A stretch of DNA of 64,000 bases from Atkinsonella hypoxylon (lineage: Eukaryota; Ascomycota; Sordariomycetes; Hypocreales; Clavicipitaceae). A program made the translations under genes and the position numbers. How positions within the stretch are numbered: the first letter of the stretch is position 1; each line of letters starts with the position of its first letter. The stretch spans positions 1-64,000 of the forward strand of contig JFHB01000123.1 of NCBI GenBank assembly GCA_000729835.1, given 5' to 3'. Positions 1-11,496 of the stretch are shown piece by piece. The notes under the pieces are model-generated. The model had not been told where the DNA came from, did not search any database, and worked only from the letters and a program-made list of their open reading frames with translations.

Positions 1-703
1 GATAATGCATTCGCTTACCGTGATAATCCACTTCACTTCGCTGAAGCTATATCGTACAGACTGTAGACTTGACTTGACGCCGCTCCAATTTTCCCGAGGA
101 AAGAAAAGTGTTTCTTTTAAAAAAAAAAAAAATAAGAAGAAAAATTGCACCCCTCCCTCACCCCCTTTGCAACGACAAGGGAAAAATAAACAGAAGTGGC
201 CAAAACCCCGGCTTGTCAGCCCTGACTTGAGGACAGGTTTTCGCGTGCGAGGACATTCTCCTCATTACGCAACCAAAATACTTGCTCGTTTCTGCGCACA
301 CGCTAGACCGAAGATGACCACATCCGAGCCGGCCTGGAATGGTCAATCTGCATCTACTATCTTATGCCCGCCTTTTCTTCCATTTCACAAGACCAAACCC
401 AACGTGAGTCTTCTGGAACAGCTTTTCTTGTGTATTGGAAGAAGCTTGTGTGGCCCGCCCTCGGTGTACGGGCAGGCAAGGCAACCTTGCATTGATGAGT
501 GCTGACATCTGGTAAAATAAATCAGCGTATATATAACTTGCTCCATGAAGGCAAGGCAAGAACCACGTTGTGAGGGCTGCAAGTCGCCAGTTTCAGCGTA
601 CTGTCTCACTTTTTCAATTCTAAATGCCAGTTCTGCCGCTTGACATAGTTGTTTCATTTCTGCGACCTTATCCAATCTGACCGCCTGGCAAAGCAAAGCA
701 AAA
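1..703. other. Intergenic, upstream of the isocyanide synthase gene
   Basis: No coding region is recognised here. Overlapping short frames on both strands have no family features. An A14 run lies at about 119-132, and a TATA-like element lies near 528. Part of this is probably the promoter and 5' leader of the synthase gene that starts at 704. The biosynthetic partner expected for a DIT1-type enzyme (a cytochrome P450) is not in this stretch and could lie outside the left edge. Confidence 0.5.
528..536 (+). promoter_or_regulatory. Candidate TATA box of the isocyanide synthase gene
   Basis: TATATATAA lies 168 bases before the ATG at 704, a plausible distance for a fungal core promoter with a leader of about 100-130 nt. 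It is assigned on sequence and distance only. Confidence 0.35.
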
Positions 704-2448
704 ATGGACCTTTGTGAACCAGGTTCGAAACCATCCATATACAAGAGATTCGTTGCAGGTTTCGTCCGAAATGCCTGCGGTGAACTCATCCAGTGTTTCG
801 GTCCAGCTAAGATCCCAGTTGCGTCACGATGGTTCCAGATCCGGGAGCAAGTCTTGCAGAGCCGATGTTACAATGCATGCCCGAACAGTCCGTTGCAGAT
901 CACGGTACAAGTGGAACCAGGGCTTGAAAAAATAGGTGACCGCCAAGCCTGGTCGTCAGTATGCGAATATGTTGTTTTCGAGACCTGGAAGACATCCACT
1001 CAGCAGGTCTGGGGAATTATTCTAGTTCCTAGTGCCTCTTCCCCGAGCGCGCAGGCACGCCATCTTGACAGCTTCTTTGCGTCTTTGATTCTCGGCAATC
1101 TGCATACTTGTACAGCAGTTGACAAGCTGTTGCTGCGAGAAATAGACGTCGACGCCGTCACAGAGTCTGTTGTGGACCTGTTTGACAGCAGCCTTCGATA
1201 TGTTCCTACCTACGACAAGTGGCACCAAGGAGGCCGAGACGTATTCCATCAAAATGTAAGACACTTTGTATGTCGGGGACAAAAAGTGGAATTTTGTCTC
1301 CCAGCTTTCCCTTGCAAGTCTTCTTGTACTGGGAAGGTGTTGTCAAAGGCACCTGATCGGGGCGAATACATGGCCTTGGCAAACTTGCATACATTTATAG
1401 AAGGCATAGAAGCCATCTACAAGCCTGGTGGAAAGCTATGGATCATCAGCGACGGACACGTGTTCAGTGACTGCAGTGAGTAGCAGGATACCATCTATCC
1501 CCAGGCAAGTGACAAGCCCCTAATTGAAAGCAGTCGGAGTCGACGACGAAGTGGTGGACGCGTACAGCGCACATGTCCAGGCGATGAATCAGAACATTGT
1601 TAAGCTTCGAGGGGGAAGCGATCGCATCGGTTTCAAGTCGCTTCCAGAACTTTTTACATCCCTCCGCGGCGAGAAAATTTTGGAGGCACGGGACATGATC
1701 AACAGGCTTCCTGAGTTGTGCAATTCCATCGCGATTAAGATGACGAAAGAAGCCAAAATGTGTCGCAGAATCCTGGTGGCGGGCTTTCAACTGGATGACA
1801 CAGAGCTTAGAGATCTGCTGCTCTCGCAAGATGCCAGCACACTCGCGCTGTATCGCGGCTTCTCCAAGTTCATGCTCGAAGACTTGGCCACTAATAGCTA
1901 CACCAGCCACCTGAGCCGCACTCAGCTGAGGAAGAAGTCTGCAAAAGTAGCTTTCGAAATGATCCAGGTATGTGTAGATCGGCCCCCCCAACGGCAACTG
2001 GAATATGAAAGTAATTCGACGGCAGAGGAACCAAGCCTACTCGAACCTCGCCCAACTACTCTTTCCTCACCATGTCCGCCTGTCCATTCACGCGTAAGTT
2101 GATACATGGATTCCGTCTCCTCATGAGCAAAAATTACTGACTGTTTCGCCACATAGGCATAACAATGCAGGGCCAAAATTTGGCATTCAGATGTTAGGTA
2201 TAGGTAGGAGCGTCGTCCCGACAGATGTGCTGCCGCCAAACGGAGCGGATCTCGATTGTTGCGATAAGCTCCATGTGCCGACCCCGTGGCATAACTGCGT
2301 GGTGGAAATTGAGGGCGACCCCAATCTTTACATCGCCAAGTCGAGCGTACCGCGCGTTGCGCTCTCGTCAGGGGACTATGTGGGAGGGCTGCATGACGAA
2401 GGCGAGGGGCAATTCATTCGCTTGAGAAAGCGATGTGAGCATATTTAG
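704..2448 (+). CDS. DIT1/PvcA-family isocyanide synthase
   Basis: Predicted isonitrile synthase of the DIT1/PvcA family (Pfam DIT1_PvcA), which converts an amino acid such as tyrosine or tryptophan to its isocyanide or formyl derivative. Proposed exons are 704-1475, 1534-1967, 2026-2093 and 2157-2448; all three introns keep phase and give 521 residues. Family marks include FPCKS (about 202-206), PDRGE (217-221) and ISDGHVFSDC (248-257). After the second intron come RNQAYSNL, LSIHAHNNAGPKFGIQM (spanning intron 3) and LHVPTPWHNCVVEIEGD near the C terminus. The protein stands alone: no fused dioxygenase, transferase or NRPS domain, unlike some fungal isocyanide synthases. Two transporter genes follow at once, which suggests a small metabolite locus. 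In yeast DIT1 makes the spore-wall dityrosine precursor; in Aspergillus relatives make xanthocillin-type compounds. The substrate here cannot be read from sequence. The start is the first good ATG, and an upstream exon is not excluded. Confidence 0.9.
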
Positions 2449-3016
2449 CGCCTTTGACAAGGAAAACTGTGCGCAAGCATAAATCTGTAACCATCAGTCT
2501 CCTTGGGAGTTAGAATACCTGGGAAAGTGTTTCATGCGTCGTAGCGCCTTTGGAAGAAAAGAAATCCGGTACCGATACAATGCTTGGCATTAATGTTTGG
2601 TGACTTGCATCAAAACCACAAAGAATACTTGGTACTTAGCATTCGGTGACAATGGCCGAGGCAGCGTATGGTGTTGAAGGAGGCGCAGTGGAAACTCCAC
2701 GTGATCCCACGTGGCCCCACGTGCTCCATCACTCAAGAGACATAGGGAAGCCCGAGCTTCTGATTAATGTCCGACACCCCTGTCTCCTTCACGCTACGAC
2801 CTCGTAAAGTTCGTCCCGTGACTTTCTGGTCACTGCGACTATTGATCTGAGCTCCATCCTCGGCTATTGTACTGTACTACATCAATTTTTACAAGTGAGT
2901 ACAATACGTATCTGGTGACAGATTGTGAAATATGAATGCTAGAGCAAATTATTCCGGCCACAGAAGATAATTACAGATCCCATACTCGCTTCGCATTGAA
3001 TACCGCAACTCCTTGG
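2449..3016. other. Convergent intergenic region between synthase and Atg22-like gene
   Basis: This is the shared 3' space of two convergent genes. No ORF of note was found. It contains an unexpected array of three CACGTG boxes (2698-2723), described separately. Confidence 0.6.
2698..2723. promoter_or_regulatory. Three CACGTG E-boxes at exact 10-bp spacing
   Basis: CACGTG occurs at 2698-2703, 2708-2713 and 2718-2723, so the same face of the helix is presented three times. CACGTG is the core site of bHLH factors. The site is downstream of both neighbouring genes rather than in an obvious promoter. A role as enhancer, as a non-coding or antisense promoter, or as chance sequence cannot be separated here. 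Confidence 0.45.
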
Positions 3017-4994
3017 TCATAGACTCACAGTTGTTGGCTGCGATGCCAAAGGCTTCTCGGCGTCCCGCATACCTTGGTCAATGTCCGTCCACACGTATAA
3101 AGCAAGGGCAAAGAGCATCAAAAAAAGGTTCGGTATCATAGGGAAGCGAAGATTGTGCGTTCTATCCTGGATCACTCCCTGGACGAGGGGGTTGATCCAG
3201 CCAGTGGCAAGGTCCAACGTCATCTCCAGGCCAAAAAAGGCAGCTTCGGAGCCCTTCGGAATCAGCGACGCGTAGAGAACCCTATTGAGCGATCGTAATG
3301 CACTGCTTGTGCTCATGAACAGGAAGTCGGCGACCCAGAACTCGGCTTGATGCTTGTATCCGATGCTGACATTGTTGCTTATGCCAATGCAGCCCCAAAG
3401 CACGCAGAGGATATTGATGCACAGGAACATGTAAGCCCAGTTCTTGATGTGTAGTTTGGTTTTAGGGAAGAAGAAAAGCCAGCTGATGGACCCCAGGCAT
3501 GCGAAGATGACCATCATAAAACTATACACGGTATATACGCTGCTGCCTCTCTGGATGCCGCTTGTTTCGAGAAAGAGCGCGCCGATTAGCTGAATAAAGT
3601 TGCTGTATCCGGTGTTCCATAACACCCATCCTATGCAGAGCTTGAAAGCATTGGGGTATCGACGGATGGATCCAAGGAGTTTCAACCCTGAATCTTATTA
3701 GTGCCTCATCACCGCGTCTGCTCCTGGGCCTACTTACAAGTGCGCAGGGGCAACAGGAACACGCTCTTTCCTCGGGGCTTCTGAGCACCAGGCACGTTGG
3801 GAAGCAGAACATGGCCAACTATTGCGCATGCAACTAGTTTGAATGTTAGACTTGGACTGTGCAAGCAGAGACAGGGAGTGCTTACTGGTAAGACAGCCGC
3901 CGATTGTAATCGCGAGAAGGAAGCTAAAGCAGGCTTCGTGTCAGTGACCGCAGTGCCTGGGATTACGAAGCAAAATTGTCCCCTTTTTTATGGCTTACTT
4001 AAAGTATGCTTCCGTCACGTAGCTTCCTCTTGAGTAAACAATGATGACGCCGATGAGGAGCGCCAAGATGGCACCCAGGTTGCCCGACACTAAGCCAAGG
4101 ACGCTGACCTTGGATCCCTTGACCCACGCACTGTTCTGAGCTTCCATCCTTGGCTCCCCGTCCTGCAGCCGGTCTCGTTTGGTAGACCAGCCAACCGACC
4201 TCATGAAGATGGGGATGTAAGACGCCTCGATGACTGTGTAAGCGCTGGAGACAGTCGAGATGACCACGTACATGGTGGACAAAGCATTCAGATGGCCGTA
4301 ATCGTTTCCTGTTAAGCCCGCAAAGGGAAGAGCGAGTGCGCCAAAGAGATAAATGGAAGACATCATCATCGTCTTGCGATAATCTGAGAAATCTGCTAAT
4401 CCTGATGCGAGGATAGAGACGACGCCCTCGGCTGCTCGACTAATTGCTCTGAGGTAAAGCCTGGTATTGCATTCGTCAAGATATGGCAACAGCTTGAAAT
4501 TGCCGATGACTTACAAGTAACTGAGATAGTCGACATCTCTACCCCCCAGCTTGACGACGCACTTGATGGCGCCTCTTCGGGCACATGGCTTGTTGGTGTT
4601 GGGTATGTGTCCTACAGCATTGGCTGCAGACTGTATACTGGCGGTGACATAGCTGTTTATCATGCCATACGTCGGTCCGGTCTAGGTAAATAGTTAGTGA
4701 GTTTCAGAGGGTATCATTTGCATAGGGATATGACGATACCGAGAAGCACAGAATCAGCCATGCCCATAACGCCTTTTTTGTGCCGAGCGGCGCAGCTGCT
4801 TCGTCAGGCTCTGCAGATGACGCGGTATCATCCCGCACGCTCTGTTCTCTTACAAACACGGCTTTACCCTCCGGATCCGGGTCGTCTTTGGACAAGTGTT
4901 GCCGAGAATTGTCAGTCATTCTGGAAGGTGGGAATTCGGGATGCTGGCTTATGGTGCCGTATCCAGTGTGACCTGCGTTGCTTTCCTGGGCCAT
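3017..4994 (-). CDS. Atg22-like MFS transporter
   Basis: Multi-pass transporter of the Atg22-like MFS family, whose founding yeast member exports amino acids from the vacuole. Exons on the minus strand are 4994-4740, 4681-4515, 4460-3999, 3923-3886, 3833-3738 and 3687-3017; all phases close, giving 562 residues. Features are an 80-residue hydrophilic N terminus, then KKALWAWLILCFS, the family-like stretch GPTYGMINSY, and NKPCARRGAIKCVVKLGGRD before the loop with LYLRAISRAAEGV and DYRKTMMM. Several hydrophobic helices follow. The last exon ends just after a GTGAGT sequence, so an extra terminal exon is possible. Filamentous fungi carry several Atg22-like paralogues. Its place next to an isocyanide synthase and opposite a drug:H+ antiporter makes export or compartmentation of the metabolite a reasonable inference, with a vacuolar amino-acid role the alternative. 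Confidence 0.82.
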
Positions 4995-6051
4995 GAGAGA
5001 AACAATTCGAACTGGTATAAAGAGCGGGAATCGAACCGCTGAAATTACCTTGATCAGACATGATTTGAGTCGTGCAAATCCATGGTCTATCAGGTGCACC
5101 CAGGCGTGCAAGTAACACTCATGGTCTTGAGCAAGTTTCTGTCTCCAGCCAACACTGGGCGAGATATCAGCTCAGCCGTGCAACCCATGCTTATGTTGCA
5201 TCGTAAGCTTTGTAGCACCAATGCTCCGGCCAAGAGCAGATTAAGCCCCATTCCGGCATGCCAATAATAAAAATGTAGTAATGACAATAATGCATGCCGC
5301 CGCCGCCTGCAGGCATTGGGGGTCGAGCGTCCAGACTCCAGATTCCACATCCCACGTCGCTGGTGGGAAATGAGAAATGGAAATGGCCTCGTGGAACAAT
5401 CAAACGCCCTTGGCATATCGGCATCATCCGAGCAAGTTCTGGTGCTTTATGGTCTGTGATGCCATGTACTCTATAAACTTGCTCATTTTTGCGCAGGCTG
5501 ACACAGAACGAAAGTACCACGCCGCGCTAGCGTCTCCTCGCCCGCAATGCATTGCTGCCAGCATCCTTTGTCTCGAAAATGCAAACACGCGGTCCGGCCC
5601 GGATGGACAAACAGTTTCCAATTGCTGTTTGGTTTGTCCGCTCAACTGAGCATGTTCCATTCGAATATATTGCTCGGGGGCTGCAGGACCTTTGCGCCTC
5701 TCGGGTTTGGTTTCTGGTCCCTAGTGGCGGAGCGAAATAGATATCTTTTTAGTTTTCTGCGCCCGCGTTTTGATTTTTGCCTCGATTCCACAACTTGTGT
5801 GTGGTGGACGCTGGAGAGTAGAAACTTGAATTACGCTAGGTATACGCACACGCATACGCATACGCCGCTGTTGCTTGAACTTGGGGCCGCGCCAGTTCTG
5901 AAAGAGAAAAAGGAAGGAAGGAAGGAAGCAGTGAAGAAAATCACGTGGCCATCATCAATGCAATTTGCAGTTGCGTAGAATATTTCATCTCCGAGTCGCT
6001 GCTCAAATACTCATTCATGTTCATTGTCCTCACATAAACGCTGTTGGTGCG
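4995..6051. promoter_or_regulatory. Shared divergent promoter region of the two transporter genes
   Basis: This 1,057 bp separates the ATG of the Atg22-like gene (minus) from that of the DHA1 gene (plus), so it should hold both promoters and may co-regulate them. A CGGTCCG inverted half-site pair, the kind bound by Zn2Cys6 factors, lies at 5590-5596, followed by CCGGCCCGG. A short pyrimidine/purine-rich and ACGCAT-repeat stretch lies at about 5840-5930. The CGG pair is common by chance and is only a lead. No gene is recognised here. Confidence 0.45.
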
Positions 6052-7956
6052 ATGACGGTCTCGGACCAAAGTCATGGCCATTCACTCGCGGTGACAGGCA
6101 GTCGCGGAGCTTCCAGCAATGGTACACAATCTCCTGACCATGAGGCAGTCAAAGCTGAAGATATGCCTCCAGACTCGTTGGTCGATTCCATTACTACTCG
6201 GACAGAAACGCAGCCACCGCCACCGCCAACATCATCATCACCACCATCACCACCACCATATTGCGCCTTAACCCCTGCTCGTCGGCGCTTGATCCTTGGC
6301 ATAATCACCGTGGCTGGTATGCTTGGGCCGCTCTCTGGAGCTATATACCTCCCAGTGTTGCCTCTCTTGGAAAGAGAATTTCATGTCGGAAGCACCAGCA
6401 TCAATGCTACAGTGTCCGTCTTTATGGTCACGTTTGCAATCGCAGTAAGATGTGGGAAAACAACCCTGAGACTGGCTGTTTTCAAACCTTCTGATGATTT
6501 TCTAGCCGCTGTTTTGGTCGAGCCTTGCTGATTATGGAGGTCGACGACCGTTATACGTCATCTCCTTGGCCATTTTCATTCTTTCAAATGTTCTTCTGGC
6601 CGCCCTTCCAAAGAACTTTGGCAGTCTGATGTTTCTCAGAATAGTCCATGCCTTCGGGTCCGCTGCTGTTGTCTCAATGGGCGCTGGAACCGTGACGGAT
6701 GTAAGTACACTGTCTGTATGTAATGACTCCGCCGACTGAGCGCAGGCTGATCACTCTGGGTGTCAGATTACAGAACACAACAAAAGAGGCACTGCAATAT
6801 CTGTCTTCCTTATTGGACCACAATGCGGACCAGTGTTAGGGCCGATACTGGGATCGGCTTTGGCCGGACAGATCAACTGGAGATGGATTCCTGGCTTTCT
6901 GGGTAAGTCCATTCAGACATCGGACGCCATTTCAGTCAGTTGCACTAAATCGTACTTCCGCATAGCAATATTTGGCTTCGTCTTGTTGCTCGTGATCATC
7001 TTCGCATTACCGGAAACACTGCGATGCAGGGTCGGCAATGGACAAGTATACCATGGGAAGCGCTGGATCTTACTGCCCCCAAAGCTCACATCAATACTCG
7101 TATCTGAATCTGAACGAGGACCGAAGCCCCCAAAGCCGACTTTGAAGATGTACTGGAAGCTCTTCTCATACCCACCTATAGGTATCGTATCAGTAAACAC
7201 CGCCATCCTGTACTCGACATACTTCGCTATCATGGTCTCCTTGCCCCACGCCCTCGAGAACGTATATCACTGGTCGACCACAGAAGTAGGTCTTGGTTAT
7301 CTTGCTGTTGGCATTGCCCTTCCCGTTGGCTCCCTTGTCGGTGGCAAAGTGAGTGACTGGCGGCGCGCCAGGATGGTAGCAGCGTCGGATGCGCATGTAG
7401 AACCTGAAACCCGGCTGTATGATCAAATCTGGGGAGTTCTACTGTTTGTGGCGGGCACCATCATGTTCGGATGGTTTGTATCCAATTCGCTGCACGTTTC
7501 TTTGGCCATCATGGCCACATTCCTGAGTGAGTACTTCTACGTCTGTATCAACAACTGCACGCTGTCAAATGCAAAGCATGAACTGACACCTATGAAAGCC
7601 GGCTTTGGCATGAGCTGGGTCTTTGTCGCTACCACTGCATTTTTGGGAGAGTGTGTTCCATTGCAAGCCGCCGGCGCTTTTGCGCTGGGAAATATGCTGC
7701 GAAATCCCGGAGCGGCCATCGCAGCAGTTGTGTATCCCCCTTTGGCAGGGAGAATGGGTGTGGGATACTTCTTCACCGGGTTCGCGCTGCTGAATCTCCT
7801 TGTGGTTGGAGGAGCAGTCATAGGTAAGCCTTATTCACGGAGATGGTCAATAGATATCCTGATTTGACATATGCTGATGTAATGGCTGGAATTCCAGTAT
7901 TGCGACTTTACGGGCCGTGTTGGCGGGAAAAGAAATCTGCGAATTCGCCAAGCTAG
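6052..7956 (+). CDS. DHA1 drug:H+ antiporter, Dtr1/Qdr type
   Basis: Twelve-TM-type MFS exporter of the DHA1 family, closest in motif style to yeast Dtr1 (bisformyl-dityrosine exporter) and Qdr proteins. Exons are 6052-6444, 6506-6700, 6767-6902, 6966-7823 and 7898-7956, giving 546 residues with closed phases. The first 78 residues are cytosolic and proline/serine rich. TM1 starts near 80 (RRRLILGIITVAGMLGPLSG). MFS motif A is visible as FWSSLADYGGRRPLY. A GPQCGPVLGPILG segment precedes a TM, as in this family, and the C-terminal half has ALGNMLRNPGAAIAAVVYPP and MGVGYFFTG. An in-frame upstream ATG at 5965 exists, but 6052 fits the family better. The pairing of a DIT1-type synthase with a Dtr1-type exporter mirrors the functional pairing known for yeast dityrosine, which supports export of the synthase product. 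The actual cargo is inferred. Confidence 0.9.
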
Positions 7957-9066
7957 TGAGCTTGAGTTTATTTTCTGAAAACCCCGTCCTGCAGGACATG
8001 GTTGAGTGAAGCAGTTTTCGCAAGAATTTCAGCACTGTGGAAGAATGAAACTTCACCTAGTGCAGCATGGGGGAAAGATTGCTCGTGAACTGGCAACCTT
8101 GGATAATGGCGTGTCTAACAGAGCGTTGTAATTTCGAGGATTGAACATGGCTGGAAATCACAATTGCTTAGAGGTGACAGATGAGAGGTTGGCAAGAATC
8201 ATGGCCCAAAAAAGAAGAGATACCGTCTGTGACTGGGAGTTCTATCAAACAACTCTCGACAGCTACGAATTGAGGTGGACAATATTTGAATGTAATCTAT
8301 TACATGCAGTTCGGCCAACGCTGATGAAACCATGGTAGATTATCACTGTTCCTAACTTGCTATCGCTCAATCCATGCTAACTGACGAATAGACTACTTAG
8401 GTATCTAGGGTCACATCCCAGTTGGGCTCAGTTGACCTTGCGATCAAGTATCTAATAGTTGGCTCGTCTTGCCATCGACAGCCTACGCTGCTTCTCTCCA
8501 TTCCATACTTCAACAAACTCTTTGCCGCGCGTAGAAGCCTACAGACACTAGGTCCTTCCATTCACATCTCACCTAAGTCACTCGAGACAGAATCCCTGGC
8601 TGACAGGACATCCGATGAGAGAGACACCTGACGACCACATCGTTGCTCTTTTGAATGCGGCAGGGCTATTTCAGAGCGGTTCGTGCCGCGGCTAATGATT
8701 TGCTCTCATCTCACCACAGCCAGGATCTGCATCAATAGTCATGTAAGTAGCTGAATGAACCTGGCGTCCTGTGTCATTAGTCCCTGCAGGTCGAAACCGC
8801 CAATTTCAGCCGCAGTTGACAAGGGTTTGGTTTGGCCAGGCATCACCTGATAATGTAATGCCAATTCTTCATCGAATAATGTATATAGCACCAACTTCGA
8901 ACTTTGGACTGTCCAATAGTCCCTCCTTTCACTGTTGCTCTTCTTTCCATCGTTTGTTCCTCAGAAGTCGCATCTTTACACAAAGATGACGCCGTCTTCC
9001 GGCTACGTTTAAGCTCTTCAATCATATTGAATCTTCTGACACAACGATCGATAGTTTGATCTCATC
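7957..9066. other. Intergenic
   Basis: No gene is recognised. A 65-codon frame at 8141-8338 has no visible family features and no splice partner that I could find. The right end should hold the promoter of the membrane DUF3883 gene. Confidence 0.5.
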
Positions 9067-10588
9067 ATGCTTACCTTTCCCCTCGAGGGGGTTTTGATCC
9101 TAATCAGTTTCTCATGGCTGGCTGGCGGGCTTGACGTCCCGTTGAACTTCTACACGAGTACCGACTGCAAAACCGCCAGTACTACTGCGCCGAGTGCAGC
9201 GTTCAATCTTAGCACCTGCCTTGTGAGTCCTGGCTTGGTCTCTCTGCATTATGGAACGGTACCGTGTGCTGGTGGCGGCATTGTCATTCCCTACCTGTTT
9301 AAAGACACTGCTTGTGGATATCAGCAGAGCGTGCTCGATTTCTACAAGACCGGAAGCGATTTCCGTTGCCTTTCAGACTTTTCATCGAGCTCCATAGCTG
9401 CGATTATGCTGAGCTGTAATCAAGACCGCCCTGAGCAACCGTTGGCGACAAGTACCGTATCGGTTGGCCAAGTTGCAACAGGCGCCGCTCCCGCTTCGAC
9501 GGCGTCACCATCGCCCGACTCGGGCACGAAGTCGAGCGATGGTCAAAATATCAAAGCAGGATGGAACAGTCTCAGCTTGGGGGCGCGCATTGGCATCATC
9601 GCCGCTAGTGCCGTCGTTACGATCAGCTTCTGCGTAATTTGCATCTGGTGCTGGTGCAGACGGCCGCGGGCGCCGAGCTTCGATCATCACAATTATAACG
9701 ATGGGAGTATCGTACCACCCACACAACAACTTTCTCAGCTTCCCGGCCTCTCGAGCCATGATGCGTACCGTCAAGTGCTCAGTAACGTCGTTGAAGCTGC
9801 GAAGCAGCAGGCAGCTTCCGACAGTGGCAATCTCTTTCATGGCCCCGGTGTAAATTCAGCCCATAGTCTGCCGCCTGGAATTATATCCGCAGCATTTGCA
9901 AAACACGATCAGGAATGGAAACATAAGCTTGGAGCAGCTGGCGAGCTCTACGTGCGGTTGTTCCCCGAAATTCCCACACCAGCAGATATAGCTAACATCC
10001 AGCACAGGTGTTCGAATATCTACGAAGAATAGGGCTTCCGAATTTCGGTCCGCAGAACTGGACCAGCTCGCTTAGAACCATGTGCGGTGCGCATCCTGAC
10101 TATCAAAATATTGGGCCTTCACGAGATGGCATCGCAGACTTAGAATATTCCGACGACCATGGGGCCTTGACCGAGTTTCTGCTCTCCCGTGGCTACTCGT
10201 TGCGCGGCATACAGAGAGGCATGCGGCCTACGTATCGCTTCGAGGTCAAAGCGACGACGAGCAGTGACTGGAAAACACCGTTCTACATGAGCCAGAACCA
10301 AGAAATGCATGTGAGTACTATGATAGCCCTTGGTTCTTCTCTTGAGAAACAATCTCTTGAACAATGAGAGCAATCATTTTAACAATCCGTTAGATCCGGA
10401 ATGCCTTCATCACCCCGAGTCAGACCAGCCAAGTCTACGTTGTTTGCAGAATTTCCAACCTGGGAAGGGGAAACGAAACCCGCTTTGACGTCTATCTTGA
10501 CCCAGAAGCTTTACGGAGACAAGGTCGGCTTATTTTCGCACAAGCCACAGATGGAGAGTACGCGTCATGGAAAGTGCAACCTATCTAA
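9067..10588 (+). CDS. Single-pass membrane protein with cytosolic DUF3883 domain
   Basis: Receptor-like layout in 460 residues. A signal peptide (about 1-21) precedes a cysteine-containing ectodomain (to about 120), a Ser/Thr/Pro-rich stalk (125-160), one TM helix (about 173-194) followed by CRRPR, and a cytosolic part ending in a DUF3883 domain (about 285-455). Exons are 9067-9951, 10008-10310 and 10394-10588, all in phase; the first donor (GTGCGG) is weak, but the join restores GAAGELYVFEYLRRIGLPNF. The domain shows LGAAGELYVFEYLRR, a conserved HPDY, ADLEYSDD and RFEVKATTS with E374/K376, then TPFYMS. DUF3883 (PF13020, as in plant NO VEIN) is related to PD-(D/E)XK nucleases; D339 or E341 with E374 and K376 could be active-site residues. 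Function is unknown. The fusion to a secreted-type ectodomain is the unusual point. Confidence 0.8.
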
Positions 10589-11496
10589 ACTCAATCTAGA
10601 GATACAGCGCTACTGCCGATGAGCAATAGACGATTTCTTTACAAGCCCAACGAAAATTCAAGTAATAGAACACCCCAATTGGGTATAGCGCGGGGGCGTA
10701 GAGAGTGAACCGGGTAAGAATTTAACGAAGCTAATTGGCTGGAATATACTCCACATTTTTAGTACAAGACGCGTAATTTAATTTAAGCTACGGAATAAGT
10801 GAGGTGTTTCGGTACATACATTTTCGATCCATACCCCGCCCCTCTGAAATACGACCGCTGATTAGTCGCATGGGGCTGCCATTGCCCCATTTCCAGAGTC
10901 AGAGTAGGCCCAAAACGGGAGTAGTACCTACGCATGTAAATCTACATGCAAAGGTACCTCCCGCAATTCCTATATTAGCTAACGCGTTTATTGCGTTTAG
11001 GTGTAAAGCTTATAATCATCGCCTAATCCTACTCTTAGTGTTCACGCACTCGTTGAGATGTCTCAACAGTGGCCATTGCACTGAGAATTGGTCTGAGCTT
11101 AGATATCATGTTTTCATGGGGTAACCACTTCTCCGCTGTGCCTGGTCTGAGAGCAGCAGCAGCTGTCGCACACGACACAATTGAGAATAAGTCATGACTC
11201 GAGCGTCTTGGGTGGAGGAACCCAAACGACATCGCTCATGTATTTGACATCCCTCTCCTCTCATTGGCACCACATCTTTGGTCTTCATAGAACAATGTAA
11301 GAGCTCCGGCATGTTATTTTCGTCCAGAGCGCTACAGCCGTTTGAACTTGTAAGTTCACAGCTCAGTGAGGATCCAAGATCTCGGCTGCTATTCCAAACT
11401 AGTCGTTATATATTATTTTAAAGCTACAATCAAGACACAATTAAGTCCTGCCTGCGGTCCTGCTCCAGGCCTCCGGTTGAGTCCTATGTCGTTCGT
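10589..11496. other. Intergenic, AT-rich patch between convergent genes
   Basis: No gene is recognised. Sequence from about 10630 to 11040 is rich in TpA and A/T blocks, unlike the flanking coding DNA, and contains small inverted repeats such as CATGTA/TACATG (10933-10948). It could be an old repeat degraded by RIP (C-to-T) mutation, but no element can be named. Confidence 0.35.

Noticed and set aside
5023..5040. tRNA T-arm-like sequence (reverse strand GCGGTTCGATTCCCGC)
   Set aside because: Only the T-arm-like piece is present; no acceptor stem, D arm or anticodon arm could be matched around it.
8141..8338. Small ORF of 65 codons
   Set aside because: No recognisable motif, no conserved splice continuation and no context; not enough to call a gene.
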